This document shows positions 1-9,652 of a stretch of DNA of 64,000 nt, one piece after another. The stretch covers positions 345,569 to 409,568 of the forward strand of contig NZ_JAGRQH010000003.1 of the NCBI RefSeq assembly GCF_018122595.1. The letters are read 5' to 3'. Both the position numbers and the translations under genes were made by a program. The notes under the pieces are model-generated. The model was not told the DNA's origin and searched no databases. It worked only from the letters and a program-made list of their open reading frames with translations. Position 1 is the first letter of the stretch. Each line of letters begins with the position of its first letter. The stretch comes from Neokomagataea anthophila (GTDB lineage Bacteria > Pseudomonadota > Alphaproteobacteria > Acetobacterales > Acetobacteraceae).

Positions 1-900
1 GGATTGAACGTAGATACGGTTTGCGCACACGCAAGTCTGTCCAGCATTACGGAATTTACTCACCATTGTTCCCGACACCGCGACTGAAAGGTCAGCATCA
101 TCAAACACGATCAAGGGCGCATTTCCGCCCAACTCAAGGCTGAGTTTCTTGATAGTGTCCGCAGACTGCCGCATCAGCAATTCTCCCACTTTCGTGGAAC
201 CAGTAAAGGAAAGCTTCCGCACAACAGGGCTGGATGTCAGTTCTGGGCCGATCTCCTGTGCATAACCCGTCACGACAGACAGTAGTCCTTTCGGAAGGCC
301 TGCGCGTTCCGCCAGAACAGCAAGAGCCAAAGCCGAATATGGTGTTAATTCCGATGGCTTGAGCACCATACTGCATCCCGCAGCAAGGGCTGGTGCGCAT
401 TTGCGCGTAATCATGGCGAGAGGGAAGTTCCAAGGCGTTATGGCGGCCGTTACCCCCACAGGCTCTTTCAGAATAATAACCCGCCGATCTGCCGTCGGAG
501 CCAACGCTCCCCCCTGCACATGTTCGGCCTCAGCGGCGAACCATTTGAGGAAAGACGCCGCATAAACCACTTCGCCCTTGGCTTCCGCAAGTGGCTTGCC
601 TTGTTCAAGGGTCATAATCTGGGCCAAATCGTCTGTGTGGTCCAACATTAATTGGTGCCACGCCATTAACAGGCCGCCACGTTCTGCCGCAGAGCTACGG
701 CGCCATGTTGCTTGTGCCAGCCGGGCGCTTTCAATGGCTGCGTGCGTTTCTGCCGCTGTACATGCAGGAATAGTACCAATCATCTCCCCTGTTGAGGGGT
801 TATCCACCGTCAGACTTTTGCCGCTCACGGATGTTTTCCAGTCTCCTCCGAGAAAGGCTGTCTGGCGAAAAAGATCTGGATCGTTCAAGGAAAACGTCAT
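1..900 (-). CDS. gabD: NAD(P)-dependent succinate-semialdehyde dehydrogenase, partial (C-terminus beyond window)
   Basis: Reading the minus strand from the ATG at 900 gives an open frame of 300 codons that runs off the window edge. It has the aldehyde dehydrogenase fold: ITPWNFPLAM (cofactor-binding region), the SFTGSTKVG motif, LELGGNAP, and NAGQTCVCANR with the nucleophilic Cys near residue 289. The FRNAGQTC(V)CANR wording is typical of GabD, which oxidises succinate semialdehyde to succinate, the last step of GABA and putrescine breakdown. About 180 C-terminal residues are missing because of the window, not a lesion. The start overlaps the stop of the upstream ABC ATPase gene by ATGA, so it is probably the last gene of the transporter operon. 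GabD-like substrate is inferred; another semialdehyde is possible. Confidence 0.85.
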   Translation of the reverse strand, partial: MTFSLNDPDLFRQTAFLGGDWKTSVSGKSLTVDNPSTGEMIGTIPACTAAETHAAIESARLAQATWRRSSAAERGGLLMAWHQLMLDHTDDLAQIMTLEQGKPLAEAKGEVVYAASFLKWFAAEAEHVQGGALAPTADRRVIILKEPVGVTAAITPWNFPLAMITRKCAPALAAGCSMVLKPSELTPYSALALAVLAERAGLPKGLLSVVTGYAQEIGPELTSSPVVRKLSFTGSTKVGELLMRQSADTIKKLSLELGGNAPLIVFDDADLSVAVSGTMVSKFRNAGQTCVCANRIYVQS

Positions 901-2720
901 GTCAAAGACTCCGGGCGTTGAAATGCAGGAAGGTGGCACAGAACTCTGGGACCATGCGGAACGCTGAATGCTGCGGGAGGAACTCTGTCACAAAGGCCGC
1001 CAACACGATCAGGGCAGCGCGCAAGGAAAGCGCATAACTCAGAGGCAGACGATGTGGGATCAAAGGTCATCTCTGGCAGTGCTTCTGCCATGCGCCGTGT
1101 CCGTGTTGCCTCAAGCCAATTTGTATCCATAAGAGGAACGGAACCATGCAACAGCCGCGTATAAGGGTGATGAATGCCTACCCCTAAAGCGTCAGCTGTT
1201 CCTACTTCTACAACCTGTCCCGCATACAAAACGGCCACGCGATCACAGATAGACTGAAGAGCATGCAGGTCATGGGTGATAAAAATAAACGCTAGCCCAA
1301 GATCATGCTGCAACTCTTTCATCAGATCCAGAATGGCGGCTGCAACGACCGTATCTAGAGCCGCTGTGATCTCGTCACACAGTACAATCTGCGGGGCCGC
1401 CGCTAATGCGCGTGCAAAGTTAATTCTCTGTTTCTGGCCACCAGAGAGCTCAGACGGAAACCGGGCAGCTAGAGAGGGCAAAAGGCGAACCATATCCAAT
1501 AATTCATTCACACGGCGTGTAGCGGCTTCTCCCCGTAAACCTCCATAGAACCTGACAACACGTTCAAGAGTTTTACCAATCGGTTTTGCAGGGTTCAGGA
1601 CGCTGTCGGCATTTTGAGCTACAAGTTGCAAGTGGCGGCGTTGTTCTGCCGTCCGCGCTCTCACATCACCAGAAAGCGACACCCCATTAAGAAGGAGTTC
1701 TCCCGCAGCCCAAGGCTGCAGCCCGGCAATAGCGCGTGCGAGAGTACTTTTCCCACAGCCTGACTCACCAATCACACCTAGCATGCCACCTTTTGGCACA
1801 CTGAAATTGGCATGATTGACAACCACTTTCTCCAGCGAACCCGTACGTATGGACCGACCATAACCCACCACTAAGTCGCGGACCTCTAGCAGATTACTTC
1901 GTTCTGCCCCCTCAGCGTCCTTTGTCTGCCTAGAACGAGGTTCTGCAGCAGCAAGAAGCGCCTGGCTATACGGATCTTCAGGCTGAAAGAGTATCTTTGA
2001 AACCGTACCAGCCTCCTGAATAGCTCCATCTTTCAGGACCACTGCGTGATCAGCAATCTGTGCCACAACTGACAGGTCATGCGTCACATACACCCCCGTG
2101 ACACTCCGCTCGGCGAGCACTGTTTTAAATGCCGCAAGCACTTCAATCTGAGTTGTGACATCAAGCGCTGTTGTCGGTTCGTCGAAAACGATAACCTCGG
2201 GGTCCGTAATCAAAGCCATAGCCGCCATCAAACGTTGCAACTGACCGCCCGATAGTTCACTCGGATATTTCTCTCCGATCGTTTCCGGATCAGGAAGCGC
2301 CAAAGCCCGAAATAAAGTGATAGCCCGGGCCTCCAGATCTTTTCTCGGAAGAATACGATGCACCAATGCCGTCTCAACCACCTGCGGCATAATCGATAAT
2401 GCCGGATTGAAAGCACTGCCCGCATTCTGCGCAACATAACTCACAACTCTTCCCCGCATGGAGCGACGCTCATGTGGGGTCAATGCCATCACATCATATC
2501 CTGCAACTCGGATCTCCCCCCCGGCAATACGGCACCCATTGCGGATATGACCGAGGAGCGAAAGTGCCACTGTAGTCTTTCCCGAACCAGACTCCCCGAT
2601 GAGGGCCAACATTTCTCCACGTTGCACTGAAAAACTGACATTCTGCACAATTGGGAGTTCAGCTCCTTTCCCACGGCGTCCAACAATTTTAAGGTTTTTG
2701 ACGTGAATAATAGCCGTCAT
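897..2720 (-). CDS. Fused dipeptide/oligopeptide-type ABC transporter ATP-binding protein (DppD-DppF fusion)
   Basis: A protein of about 607 residues with two complete ABC ATPase domains. The N-terminal half has Walker A GESGSGKTT, signature LSGGQ and Walker B VIVFDEP. The C-terminal half has GESGCGKST, LSGGQKQR and IVLCDE, and ends in the Cys-containing oligopeptide-type tail (ARCPDRVGGLC). Family-5 importers usually use two separate ATPases; here both are on one chain, which is common in Rhizobiales and acetic acid bacteria. ATG at 2720 is preferred over the in-frame TTG at 2726 because AGGAAGGG lies 6 bases before it. It sits directly behind the permease gene and powers that importer at the inner membrane. 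Confidence 0.9.
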   Translation of the reverse strand: MTAIIHVKNLKIVGRRGKGAELPIVQNVSFSVQRGEMLALIGESGSGKTTVALSLLGHIRNGCRIAGGEIRVAGYDVMALTPHERRSMRGRVVSYVAQNAGSAFNPALSIMPQVVETALVHRILPRKDLEARAITLFRALALPDPETIGEKYPSELSGGQLQRLMAAMALITDPEVIVFDEPTTALDVTTQIEVLAAFKTVLAERSVTGVYVTHDLSVVAQIADHAVVLKDGAIQEAGTVSKILFQPEDPYSQALLAAAEPRSRQTKDAEGAERSNLLEVRDLVVGYGRSIRTGSLEKVVVNHANFSVPKGGMLGVIGESGCGKSTLARAIAGLQPWAAGELLLNGVSLSGDVRARTAEQRRHLQLVAQNADSVLNPAKPIGKTLERVVRFYGGLRGEAATRRVNELLDMVRLLPSLAARFPSELSGGQKQRINFARALAAAPQIVLCDEITAALDTVVAAAILDLMKELQHDLGLAFIFITHDLHALQSICDRVAVLYAGQVVEVGTADALGVGIHHPYTRLLHGSVPLMDTNWLEATRTRRMAEALPEMTFDPTSSASELCAFLARCPDRVGGLCDRVPPAAFSVPHGPRVLCHLPAFQRPESLT

Positions 2721-2722
2721 AT

Positions 2723-3529
2723 TCAACCCTTCCTACCATCGGAATCTAGCGCCATATTAATTCCAACCGTCAGCACCCCAATAATAAGAACGGGGCCGAT
2801 CATGGCGGGCGAAGCATAGGCCACCCCAAGCATGTTCTCTCGGACCATAGAGCCCAAATCCACTCCCGGTGGCTGAACGCCAATTCCCAAAAAGCTAAGG
2901 TTACTGAGCAACAAAACTGAGTAGATAAATCTCAACCCCACATCAGCAATCATTGGACCGGCCATGTTGGGCAAAATTTCTTGAATGATAATGTACGTCA
3001 TGCTCTCACCGCGCGCACGTGCTACAGTCACGAAATCAAGAAGCACGATCCTTTGAGCCAGCGCACGGCTCGTGCGGTAGGCCCCTGACATGTAAATAAC
3101 TCCCATTGCTATAATCAGAGCCGCAGTTGATGTTCCGAACACAGCGATGATCAATAAAGCGAATAAAAGACTCGGAATTGAGAGAAATCCATCAGCAATT
3201 CGTCCCATGAGTGCTTCCACCCAAGGTTTAGACGTAACCGCTGCAATCCCCATAAACGTGCCGAGTGAGCAAGAAAGCAATGTGGACGCAAAACATAAAA
3301 AAACCGTGTGCCGGATTCCATCCAATAGCCGCGCGAACGTGTCGCGACCAAGGTAATCTGTCCCTAAAATATGCTCTGCTGATGGCGCTGAAAAAACAGG
3401 CTGGCTACCAATTCCTCCCGGCGCATAAGAGGAACACAAAGGCGCTATAAGAGCCAATAAGAGCCAGAACACAATCAGTAAGACAGCGCGGTCATGCTTA
3501 CTACGCAACTTTCCAAACATGACAATCAT
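2723..3529 (-). CDS. ABC transporter permease, DppC/OppC family
   Basis: An inner-membrane permease of about 268 residues for the family-5 importer. The N-terminal region (LLIVFWLLLALIAPL) is the first membrane span, followed by the short periplasmic segment with the typical HILGTDYLGRD motif, then the BPD_transp_1 domain with the EAA-type loop (ARARGESMTYIIIQEILPN). The ATG at 3529 overlaps the stop of the upstream permease (ATGA) and is preferred to a longer frame starting inside that gene. It pairs with the adjacent DppB-like permease. Substrate is not readable from the permease. Confidence 0.9.
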   Translation of the reverse strand: MIVMFGKLRSKHDRAVLLIVFWLLLALIAPLCSSYAPGGIGSQPVFSAPSAEHILGTDYLGRDTFARLLDGIRHTVFLCFASTLLSCSLGTFMGIAAVTSKPWVEALMGRIADGFLSIPSLLFALLIIAVFGTSTAALIIAMGVIYMSGAYRTSRALAQRIVLLDFVTVARARGESMTYIIIQEILPNMAGPMIADVGLRFIYSVLLLSNLSFLGIGVQPPGVDLGSMVRENMLGVAYASPAMIGPVLIIGVLTVGINMALDSDGRKG

Positions 3530-4482
3530 GCTTTGCGCCCCCTTGGAAGAGACAAGATCGTCACAATATCTGCAAATGTCGTGAGCAAGAGATAAATCAC
3601 ACAGAAAACCAGCGCACACGCTTGTACCATAGGGACATCACGCGAACTCACGGCATCTACCATCAGGCCTGCAATTCCAGGGTATGTGAACACAACCTCA
3701 ATCACCACAACTCCTCCCAGTAGGGAGGAAAGGCTGAGCGCCACAGCGTTTACAATGGGGCCAATCGCATTCGGAATAGCATGCACCAAAATCAGTCGTG
3801 CTGGGCCAACCCCCTTGAGAAGAGCCATTTCAATGTAAGCGGCCGATAACGTATCGGCCATCGCTGCACGTGTCATACGTACCATCTGCGCGAGGGTCAC
3901 AAGCGCAAGACTGGCCACAGGCATGAAAAATGCCGTGAGAAACTGTCCCAGCGAATGAACACTGCTCACATCAGCTAAAGCAGGCAATAAATGCAAGCGT
4001 ACCGCAAAAATATAAACAGCCATCGTCGCAATAACGAACTCAGGGACGGATACCATCCCCAATATTATTACTGAAACGATACGATCGTAAGCCGTATCTT
4101 TCCAAATCGCAGATGTCATGCCCAGAAAAAGTGAAACCGGCACAGAAACCGCAGCTGATGCACCCGCGAGAAGGAGTGAATTATATAGGCGCGGCCCAAT
4201 AGACTTGGCAACGGACAAACCATTTAATAAGGAGTGACCAAAGTTCCCATGCAAAACACCCCAAAGCCATGACCAAAAGCGAAAGAAGGCAGGTTGATCA
4301 AGACCCATATCATGATGCAACGCAGCTACAGCCTCCGGTGTTGCCCCCTGCCCCAAAAGAGCATCCGCCGCATCGCCCGGTAGGATATTTGTAATAGAAA
4401 AAACCATTACGATCACAAAAATTAGCGATGCAGCCGCTGCAAGGAAACGTCGGCCGATCAGCGTTGGAATCGAACTGTTCAA
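3526..4482 (-). CDS. ABC transporter permease, DppB/OppB family
   Basis: A 318-residue permease with an N-terminal span (FLAAAASLIFVIVMVFSI), the family motif after it (LPGDAADALLGQGATPEAVAAL) and the core BPD_transp_1 domain with an EAA-like loop (ALLKGVGPARLILVHAIPN). The start appears to be TTG at 4482: no ATG lies nearby, GGAGG sits 5 bases upstream, and the TTG overlaps the stop of the binding-protein gene. It forms the membrane channel with the DppC-like partner downstream. Confidence 0.88.
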   Translation of the reverse strand: MNSSIPTLIGRRFLAAAASLIFVIVMVFSITNILPGDAADALLGQGATPEAVAALHHDMGLDQPAFFRFWSWLWGVLHGNFGHSLLNGLSVAKSIGPRLYNSLLLAGASAAVSVPVSLFLGMTSAIWKDTAYDRIVSVIILGMVSVPEFVIATMAVYIFAVRLHLLPALADVSSVHSLGQFLTAFFMPVASLALVTLAQMVRMTRAAMADTLSAAYIEMALLKGVGPARLILVHAIPNAIGPIVNAVALSLSSLLGGVVVIEVVFTYPGIAGLMVDAVSSRDVPMVQACALVFCVIYLLLTTFADIVTILSLPRGRKA

Positions 4483-6023
4483 GCCTTCCTCCCCCGAACG
4501 GTATTAAGCCAGACGGAACGGGCAAAATCATAGCCCATCAACTGCCCAGCTTGACTGGGACGAAGGCCGCAAACATACGGCGCATACGCATCTAAGCTAT
4601 TCGTAAAGTTCGGGATACATACCCCTGAACTAGACGCAATAAGCTCCTGCATATCCCAGTAAATCTGACGCTTTATGGCCTCATTCCGTGTGGATTTTAC
4701 GTCATCTAAAAGGCGGTCAAAATGCGGGTTGCACCACCGAGATTCATTCCAAGGTGATAGACTGGCAAAGCCAACTCCCAAGGTTAAACTCGGAGCCGGC
4801 CTGGGATTAATATTACCGAACCCTAAGGACGACTTCATCCAATATTGCGTCCAATACCCATCTGCGGGAACACGCTGCACGGCGACTTTCTGACCGATCT
4901 GGGAAGCCGCATACTGCAGAACAACCGCGATATCGACCGAAGCTAAAGCTGCTGGAGAACAGACCAACGGAAGAGTCTCGTCCCAAAAACCACTCCGCTT
5001 TAGTAGAAATTGCGCCTTATCTGGATCATGCGCGCGTGGAGTTATTTGATGGTTGAAATACGGACTTTCCGGTGGAATGGGCTGATCATTACCTATCCGT
5101 GAAAAACCTAAAAAAACAGACTGCCGAATCTGTTCACGATTAAGAAGAAGCTTGATACCTTCGACAAAATCTGACGAGCGACCGTACCGCTGATCGAGCC
5201 GAATAGACAAATCCGTATAGGTCCCCACGGGACTTTCGATAACGCCAAACCCCCCGTCCTTCAGCATTGGAACGAGGCGCGGGTTCGCCGTTGCAATTAA
5301 ATCTACATCACCAGACATCAGCGCATTGTGCCGTGCCATCTCATCGGGAATGGCAATTAATTCAACGCTATCGAGATAAGGACTTTCTCCCCAAAACTCT
5401 GGGTTATTCGAAGCCAGAACCCGAATACCTGGTGTAAATTCCTTGCAACAAAACGGTCCTGTCCCATTCGCAGTACTGAAGTTTACCGTTCCCGCTTTGA
5501 TAATGGCAAAATTACTGATTCCCAAAATAGCCGGGAAATCAGAATTGGGGGCATTAAGAACAATTTCTACCGAAAGAGGAGCTACGGCCCGCACAGACTG
5601 TATCGTCTTAGCAAGCGCATATTGTTGTGAGCTGACTCTTGGATCTTGATGTCTCAAGAGCGAAAAAACCACATCCTCCGCCGCCAGAATCGTTCCATCA
5701 TGAAATAGAACATTGCGGCGTAAACGGACATGCCATACTAGAAAATCATCACTTTCCAACGCTTCAGCAAGCGCTAGCCGTGGATTGAGCGTGTCATCCA
5801 ACGAAACCAAACCGTCATAAAATAAATGCCCACGGATGTAGTCCGTGGCCATGGACTGACGAGCTGGATCAAGTGTTTCCGCAGCAGATCCGACGGCTCC
5901 GGCAACTTTCAAATGTCCACCAGAAATAGGAGCAGCTTTTCCCTGCTCCATTACCATTCCTGACACTAAAAGCCCAGACGCCTTCAGAACAGTGCGCCGA
6001 TCGAGGGGAGGTGCCGACCGCAT
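4479..6023 (-). CDS. ABC transporter substrate-binding protein, family 5 (peptide/opine/nickel type), Tat-exported
   Basis: A 514-residue periplasmic binding protein. The N-terminus carries a twin-arginine signal (DRRTVLKASG followed by a short hydrophobic stretch), so it is probably folded before export. The mature part matches SBP_bac_5: TLDPARQSMATDYIRGHLFYDGLV, the LRRNVLFHDGTILAAEDVVFSL block, and the central GTGPF motif. Family 5 members bind peptides, opines, polyamine conjugates or metal chelates; which applies here cannot be told from sequence. First gene of the chain SBP-DppB-DppC-fused ATPase-GabD, in which each junction overlaps or nearly touches. Confidence 0.9.
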   Translation of the reverse strand: MRSAPPLDRRTVLKASGLLVSGMVMEQGKAAPISGGHLKVAGAVGSAAETLDPARQSMATDYIRGHLFYDGLVSLDDTLNPRLALAEALESDDFLVWHVRLRRNVLFHDGTILAAEDVVFSLLRHQDPRVSSQQYALAKTIQSVRAVAPLSVEIVLNAPNSDFPAILGISNFAIIKAGTVNFSTANGTGPFCCKEFTPGIRVLASNNPEFWGESPYLDSVELIAIPDEMARHNALMSGDVDLIATANPRLVPMLKDGGFGVIESPVGTYTDLSIRLDQRYGRSSDFVEGIKLLLNREQIRQSVFLGFSRIGNDQPIPPESPYFNHQITPRAHDPDKAQFLLKRSGFWDETLPLVCSPAALASVDIAVVLQYAASQIGQKVAVQRVPADGYWTQYWMKSSLGFGNINPRPAPSLTLGVGFASLSPWNESRWCNPHFDRLLDDVKSTRNEAIKRQIYWDMQELIASSSGVCIPNFTNSLDAYAPYVCGLRPSQAGQLMGYDFARSVWLNTVRGRKA

Positions 6024-6203
6024 TTTCGTTCCTCAAAAAACGAAGTGCATGAGGAGGCGAGCACGCGTAACAGCCAAACAGAACGTCCGATCAAAAGAAG
6101 TCATTTACGCCCTCGATATTGTCCTACAAGCCAGATGAAATACCAACTTCATTTCGATATAAACACAAAATAACTGGGTTTTTGATGCAAAATATCTCTC
6201 TAC

Positions 6204-6234
6204 GCAGAGAAATATGCTGAATGATTTTCTCTGC
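6204..6234. promoter_or_regulatory. Inverted repeat in the gap between the HAD gene and the ABC importer operon
   Basis: GCAGAGAAAT at 6204-6213 is mirrored by ATTTTCTCTGC at 6224-6234 (one extra T), with a 10-base spacer. It lies in the 232-base gene-free stretch 6024-6255 that must hold the importer promoter and the 3' end of the HAD gene. There is no clean T-run after the hairpin on the minus strand, so an operator is as likely as a terminator. Nothing else recognisable is seen in this gap. Confidence 0.4.
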
Positions 6235-6255
6235 GCAGCAGATTCGGTGGCGTAA

Positions 6256-6975
6256 TCAAGAAACTATAATAAGTTCACCACAGTCAGCGGCATCGGCTAA
6301 CTCCGCAAGGCTCAGATAATGATAATCTGGTACTGTAAGCTCTTGAACGGCAACAGTTCCCCCAAAACCGCCCCCGACAGCTTTTCGACGTTCTATCCAG
6401 CACACAGTATAACCTAATTTTCGCGCAATTCCGATGTCGTGGAACTGACTTTGAGCGACATGCAGCACATCGTCCTTGGTGTAACCCTCTAGAGCAAGCT
6501 GATCCAGAACATAGGTGAAGTAGTCCGGGTCAGGTTTCTCACTTCCACTGTCGTCTACTGTGAATCCCTTAAAAAAAGGGGCTTCAAGCGTCTTGTCCAT
6601 GCTATCAAATGCCCATCTACGGGCATTGGTCATAGCTACCAAGTGAAAATGCTTTTGTAACCTTTTCAAGGCCTTTACACTGTCACTGAAACTGGGCCAA
6701 GACACGGCACTCTCAACAAAAACTTTCTCCTCCCCATGACCTGTCGGGAGGTTAAATTTTTCTGCTAAACTTAAATAGATCGGCGCCAAATCTTCCGGGA
6801 ACAGCAACTTGTCTGAGCGGTTCCGTAATACACGATACTCGGTCAGAAACGCTTCAAAATCGAGCGTATTATTAGCTGCCCCAAGAACTTTACTGAGGGC
6901 ATTTTTCATGCCCTGCTCAAAGTCAATGAGTGTTCCGACCACATCGAATGTCAGAATTTTAGGCTTGCGTGTCAT
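6256..6975 (-). CDS. HAD-superfamily hydrolase, haloacid dehalogenase type II-like
   Basis: A 239-residue cytoplasmic HAD protein. Motif I is FDVVGTLID near the N-terminus (nucleophilic Asp), motif II corresponds to VAMTNA, motif III to the Lys in SGSEKPDPDYF, followed by the conserved HVAQSQFHDIGIARKLG region. This layout is that of the type II haloacid dehalogenase/phosphatase group; the true substrate is unknown. Motif I has Val-Val where DxYGT is common. It lies between the TonB receptor and the importer operon on the same strand and resembles a second HAD gene at 17663-18328, suggesting both act on intermediates of the same pathway. Confidence 0.8.
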   Translation of the reverse strand: MTRKPKILTFDVVGTLIDFEQGMKNALSKVLGAANNTLDFEAFLTEYRVLRNRSDKLLFPEDLAPIYLSLAEKFNLPTGHGEEKVFVESAVSWPSFSDSVKALKRLQKHFHLVAMTNARRWAFDSMDKTLEAPFFKGFTVDDSGSEKPDPDYFTYVLDQLALEGYTKDDVLHVAQSQFHDIGIARKLGYTVCWIERRKAVGGGFGGTVAVQELTVPDYHYLSLAELADAADCGELIIVS

Positions 6976-6995
6976 AGCCAGTAAGCTCCCTACCT

Positions 6996-9479
6996 TTAAA
7001 AACCAGCCGTGAAAGAGAGAACGCCCGCGAAGCCGCCCCCAACAAAATACGTCGGTGAACTTCCTGCAATCATGCTGCCATAAACACCTTTTGTTGGATT
7101 GGCATTCATACTAAGACCACTGACCCCAGAGAGAAACCCATTGTTACCAATGTTCATTAGATTAAATTGAATTTGAGGATGCTTTAGATACAAATAATTC
7201 CGAAATCGGTATCCAAAATTAATATTAAATGTCTCAAAGGATGGAATGCTTTGATCATTAATAAATGTTGAATACTGCTTACTGACATAATTCATATTAA
7301 AGGCACCAAAAATACTACCATCATCATAGGATAAGCCAACAGCAACGGTGAACTTTGGACTTTTTACTGCCACTTTTCCTGCGGACTGGATGTAATCATT
7401 GCCAACTTTTAGATTATTATCCGTTGTCGCGTGCAAATATTGTGCGGAAACATACGGGCTGAAATGGTGCCAAGGCCGCACCCCCAACTCAACTTGAGCG
7501 CCGCGTGCTGTCTGCCCGCCACCGTTGATCGATTCTGTAACAGGGGTCCCGCTTGCATACGTCGTTGTATTGATCTGGCGGTTCGTAAAATTATAATTGA
7601 ACAGCGCCAAAGCTACACTGACAAGACCCGTGTGACGGTAGCCAATTTCTTCACCAATTGCGTATTCGGATTTAGGATTAACCGTATGAGATCGCGTCTG
7701 TGAACCACTAGAAATACTGTAACGATCTGCATATGACATGATAGAGGCTGGCATACGAAAAGATGTCGTGCCGTTGATATACATTTGGTCATTGGGAGTT
7801 ATTTTATAACTCATAGAAATCTGAGGCTGGGGCGCTGCTTCACTCTGTCCATTTCTATAATTCGCTCCCGGAATATTTTGGGTTAATGTGCGGGTTATCA
7901 TAGTTTCTTTAAATCCCGCTGTTAGTATGAGACGGTCATTCAAAGCCTTATAAGTATCATTGATAAATAAGGAGTTCGTCTGCTGAATCAGGTGAATATT
8001 ATATTGAGAAAGGAGTGATCCATCTTGAGTTCTGATCGCCCATTGTCCAGACATACTCGACACCTGCCCGTCTGGACCTAAGGCTTCGTAGAGAGATGGC
8101 TCAGCTTGATCAAAATAAGAGTACCAATAACCAACAGCCAGAGAGTTTCCTCCTCTTTTCCATGTAATATTTGTATTAATTCCACTATAATAAAGTTTGT
8201 ATTTATCAATCGAAATTGCCGAAAAATAGCTATCATTTTTCGCGCCGGTATTCTGCAGAATACCGGCTCTTTGATTTCCGTAATAGCTTTCAGTACTTGA
8301 AATTACTGTGCCGCCATTATCATAACCGGTAGCATAGCTAAAATATGGTGTTGTATTAAGGCTAAAACCATGCCCAAAATTCAGATGAACTGGCGTACCA
8401 AGAATAAGAGTACGATGTAAATTCTCTTGAAGCTTATAATAATCTGAACTTCCTTTTATATATTTATCAGCATAGTTATAATTAACGCCATAATTTTCCC
8501 ATAAGGACTTCGTGGGTGCACGCAAATAGTATTGAAGTGGGTCATTATATGACAATACGAAGGAATATTTATTTCCATCCCCCCATTCTTTCATAAATTT
8601 TCCGTCCACATGATAGCGCCGTGTCTGGCCAACACCACGCCATTCATCCGCCGTTCTCGCCGAAAAAGACAGAAACCCACGAATACCCGTATGACCAATA
8701 TCTCCGGTATCCAAACGGATAAATTCCCGCTTCAAGCTAAATGAGCCATAGGAAAAATTGGCCAAACCACCGAATTTATGTGACGGATCACGTAGACTTT
8801 CCGTTAACTCTCCACCCACAGCATTATACAAGGGTGACGTGATATCCGGAGACCCTTGCGTTAGCGTAATATTCTGGATGTTTTCATTATCTGCCGTAGA
8901 AGATGTGTATGGTAGAAGGTAGACGGGAGCGGCAGCCGGAATCCCTTCGTAAAGATATCCAATTTCCGTTTGATCAAGGCCACGTACACTGAGGCCTTGT
9001 TGATCATCATTCGTTCCCAGAGGATCATTACCAGAATAAACAACACCGGGAAGGTTAGCGATCATCGATACAGGATTCGCAGTTGGGCTCTGCTTCGCAA
9101 TAAAATCACGTGTAATCCCACTGCGGGATTTTGCCACAGTTTGCGGCGGCATAAGTCCCCCTCCAGGCGTCGTATTCGTTACGCCCGTAGCAGAAGGCGC
9201 ATCCCTGTGAACCACCATATTTTCTGTCGCGTGAGCTTCGACATCATGATGCATAGATGCAGAACTGGCTTGAGCGTTAATCGGCTTAAAAACGTGCGGC
9301 ACCGCTATTTTAGCATGATGTGCCTGCCGCTGATGCGTAACCTCGGCAGCACCAGCACCTTGAATGGAGAGCCACGTTGAGAGCGTGAGTGCAACCAGAC
9401 GCCCCTGCTTCTTACGGGCTTGGGAAAAAAGCTGATGCCTACAACATTGAAGAACGAACATTTGCGCTGAATCTGACAT
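6996..9479 (-). CDS. TonB-dependent outer-membrane receptor
   Basis: About 827 residues from the ATG at 9479. A basic N-terminus and hydrophobic segment (LVALTLSTWLSIQGAGA) form a signal peptide. The plug domain follows (SMIANLPGVVY, GLSVRGLDQTEIGYLYEGIP, ITLTQGSPDI), then a long region of alternating aromatic strands typical of a 22-strand barrel, ending in FTAGF with a C-terminal Phe. It brings a large or scarce substrate across the outer membrane using TonB energy. A longer frame reaches 9551, but a strong hairpin at 9500-9525 lies inside it, and GGGAACAGG precedes 9479. An ATG at 9461 is also possible. Its position between catabolic genes and a periplasmic-binding-protein importer suggests it feeds that importer rather than serving iron uptake (inference). 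Confidence 0.88.
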   Translation of the reverse strand: MSDSAQMFVLQCCRHQLFSQARKKQGRLVALTLSTWLSIQGAGAAEVTHQRQAHHAKIAVPHVFKPINAQASSASMHHDVEAHATENMVVHRDAPSATGVTNTTPGGGLMPPQTVAKSRSGITRDFIAKQSPTANPVSMIANLPGVVYSGNDPLGTNDDQQGLSVRGLDQTEIGYLYEGIPAAAPVYLLPYTSSTADNENIQNITLTQGSPDITSPLYNAVGGELTESLRDPSHKFGGLANFSYGSFSLKREFIRLDTGDIGHTGIRGFLSFSARTADEWRGVGQTRRYHVDGKFMKEWGDGNKYSFVLSYNDPLQYYLRAPTKSLWENYGVNYNYADKYIKGSSDYYKLQENLHRTLILGTPVHLNFGHGFSLNTTPYFSYATGYDNGGTVISSTESYYGNQRAGILQNTGAKNDSYFSAISIDKYKLYYSGINTNITWKRGGNSLAVGYWYSYFDQAEPSLYEALGPDGQVSSMSGQWAIRTQDGSLLSQYNIHLIQQTNSLFINDTYKALNDRLILTAGFKETMITRTLTQNIPGANYRNGQSEAAPQPQISMSYKITPNDQMYINGTTSFRMPASIMSYADRYSISSGSQTRSHTVNPKSEYAIGEEIGYRHTGLVSVALALFNYNFTNRQINTTTYASGTPVTESINGGGQTARGAQVELGVRPWHHFSPYVSAQYLHATTDNNLKVGNDYIQSAGKVAVKSPKFTVAVGLSYDDGSIFGAFNMNYVSKQYSTFINDQSIPSFETFNINFGYRFRNYLYLKHPQIQFNLMNIGNNGFLSGVSGLSMNANPTKGVYGSMIAGSSPTYFVGGGFAGVLSFTAGF

Positions 9480-9499
9480 GCCTGTTCCCATCAGTAGCC

Positions 9500-9525
9500 G
9501 GTTCTCCGCAAGCATGCGGAGAACC
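9500..9525 (-). promoter_or_regulatory. Perfect 11-bp hairpin in the leader of the TonB-receptor gene
   Basis: GGTTCTCCGCA at 9500-9510 and TGCGGAGAACC at 9515-9525 are perfectly complementary around a 4-base loop. The hairpin lies 20 bases upstream of the chosen start at 9479, so it would be in the 5' leader of the receptor mRNA. On the plus strand it is followed a few bases later by a T-run, so a plus-strand terminator is an alternative, although no plus-strand gene precedes it. Confidence 0.5.
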
Positions 9526-9652
9526 ATATTTACATTTTTTCTGCCAGACAATTCGTTGCATATTCAGTACAGTTCATTCTCCCGTTTCTATGTCTCACTC
9601 GGTATATTGTTTCGTTATTATAATGTTTTTCCCATCTTTTCCTTAGGAGATA

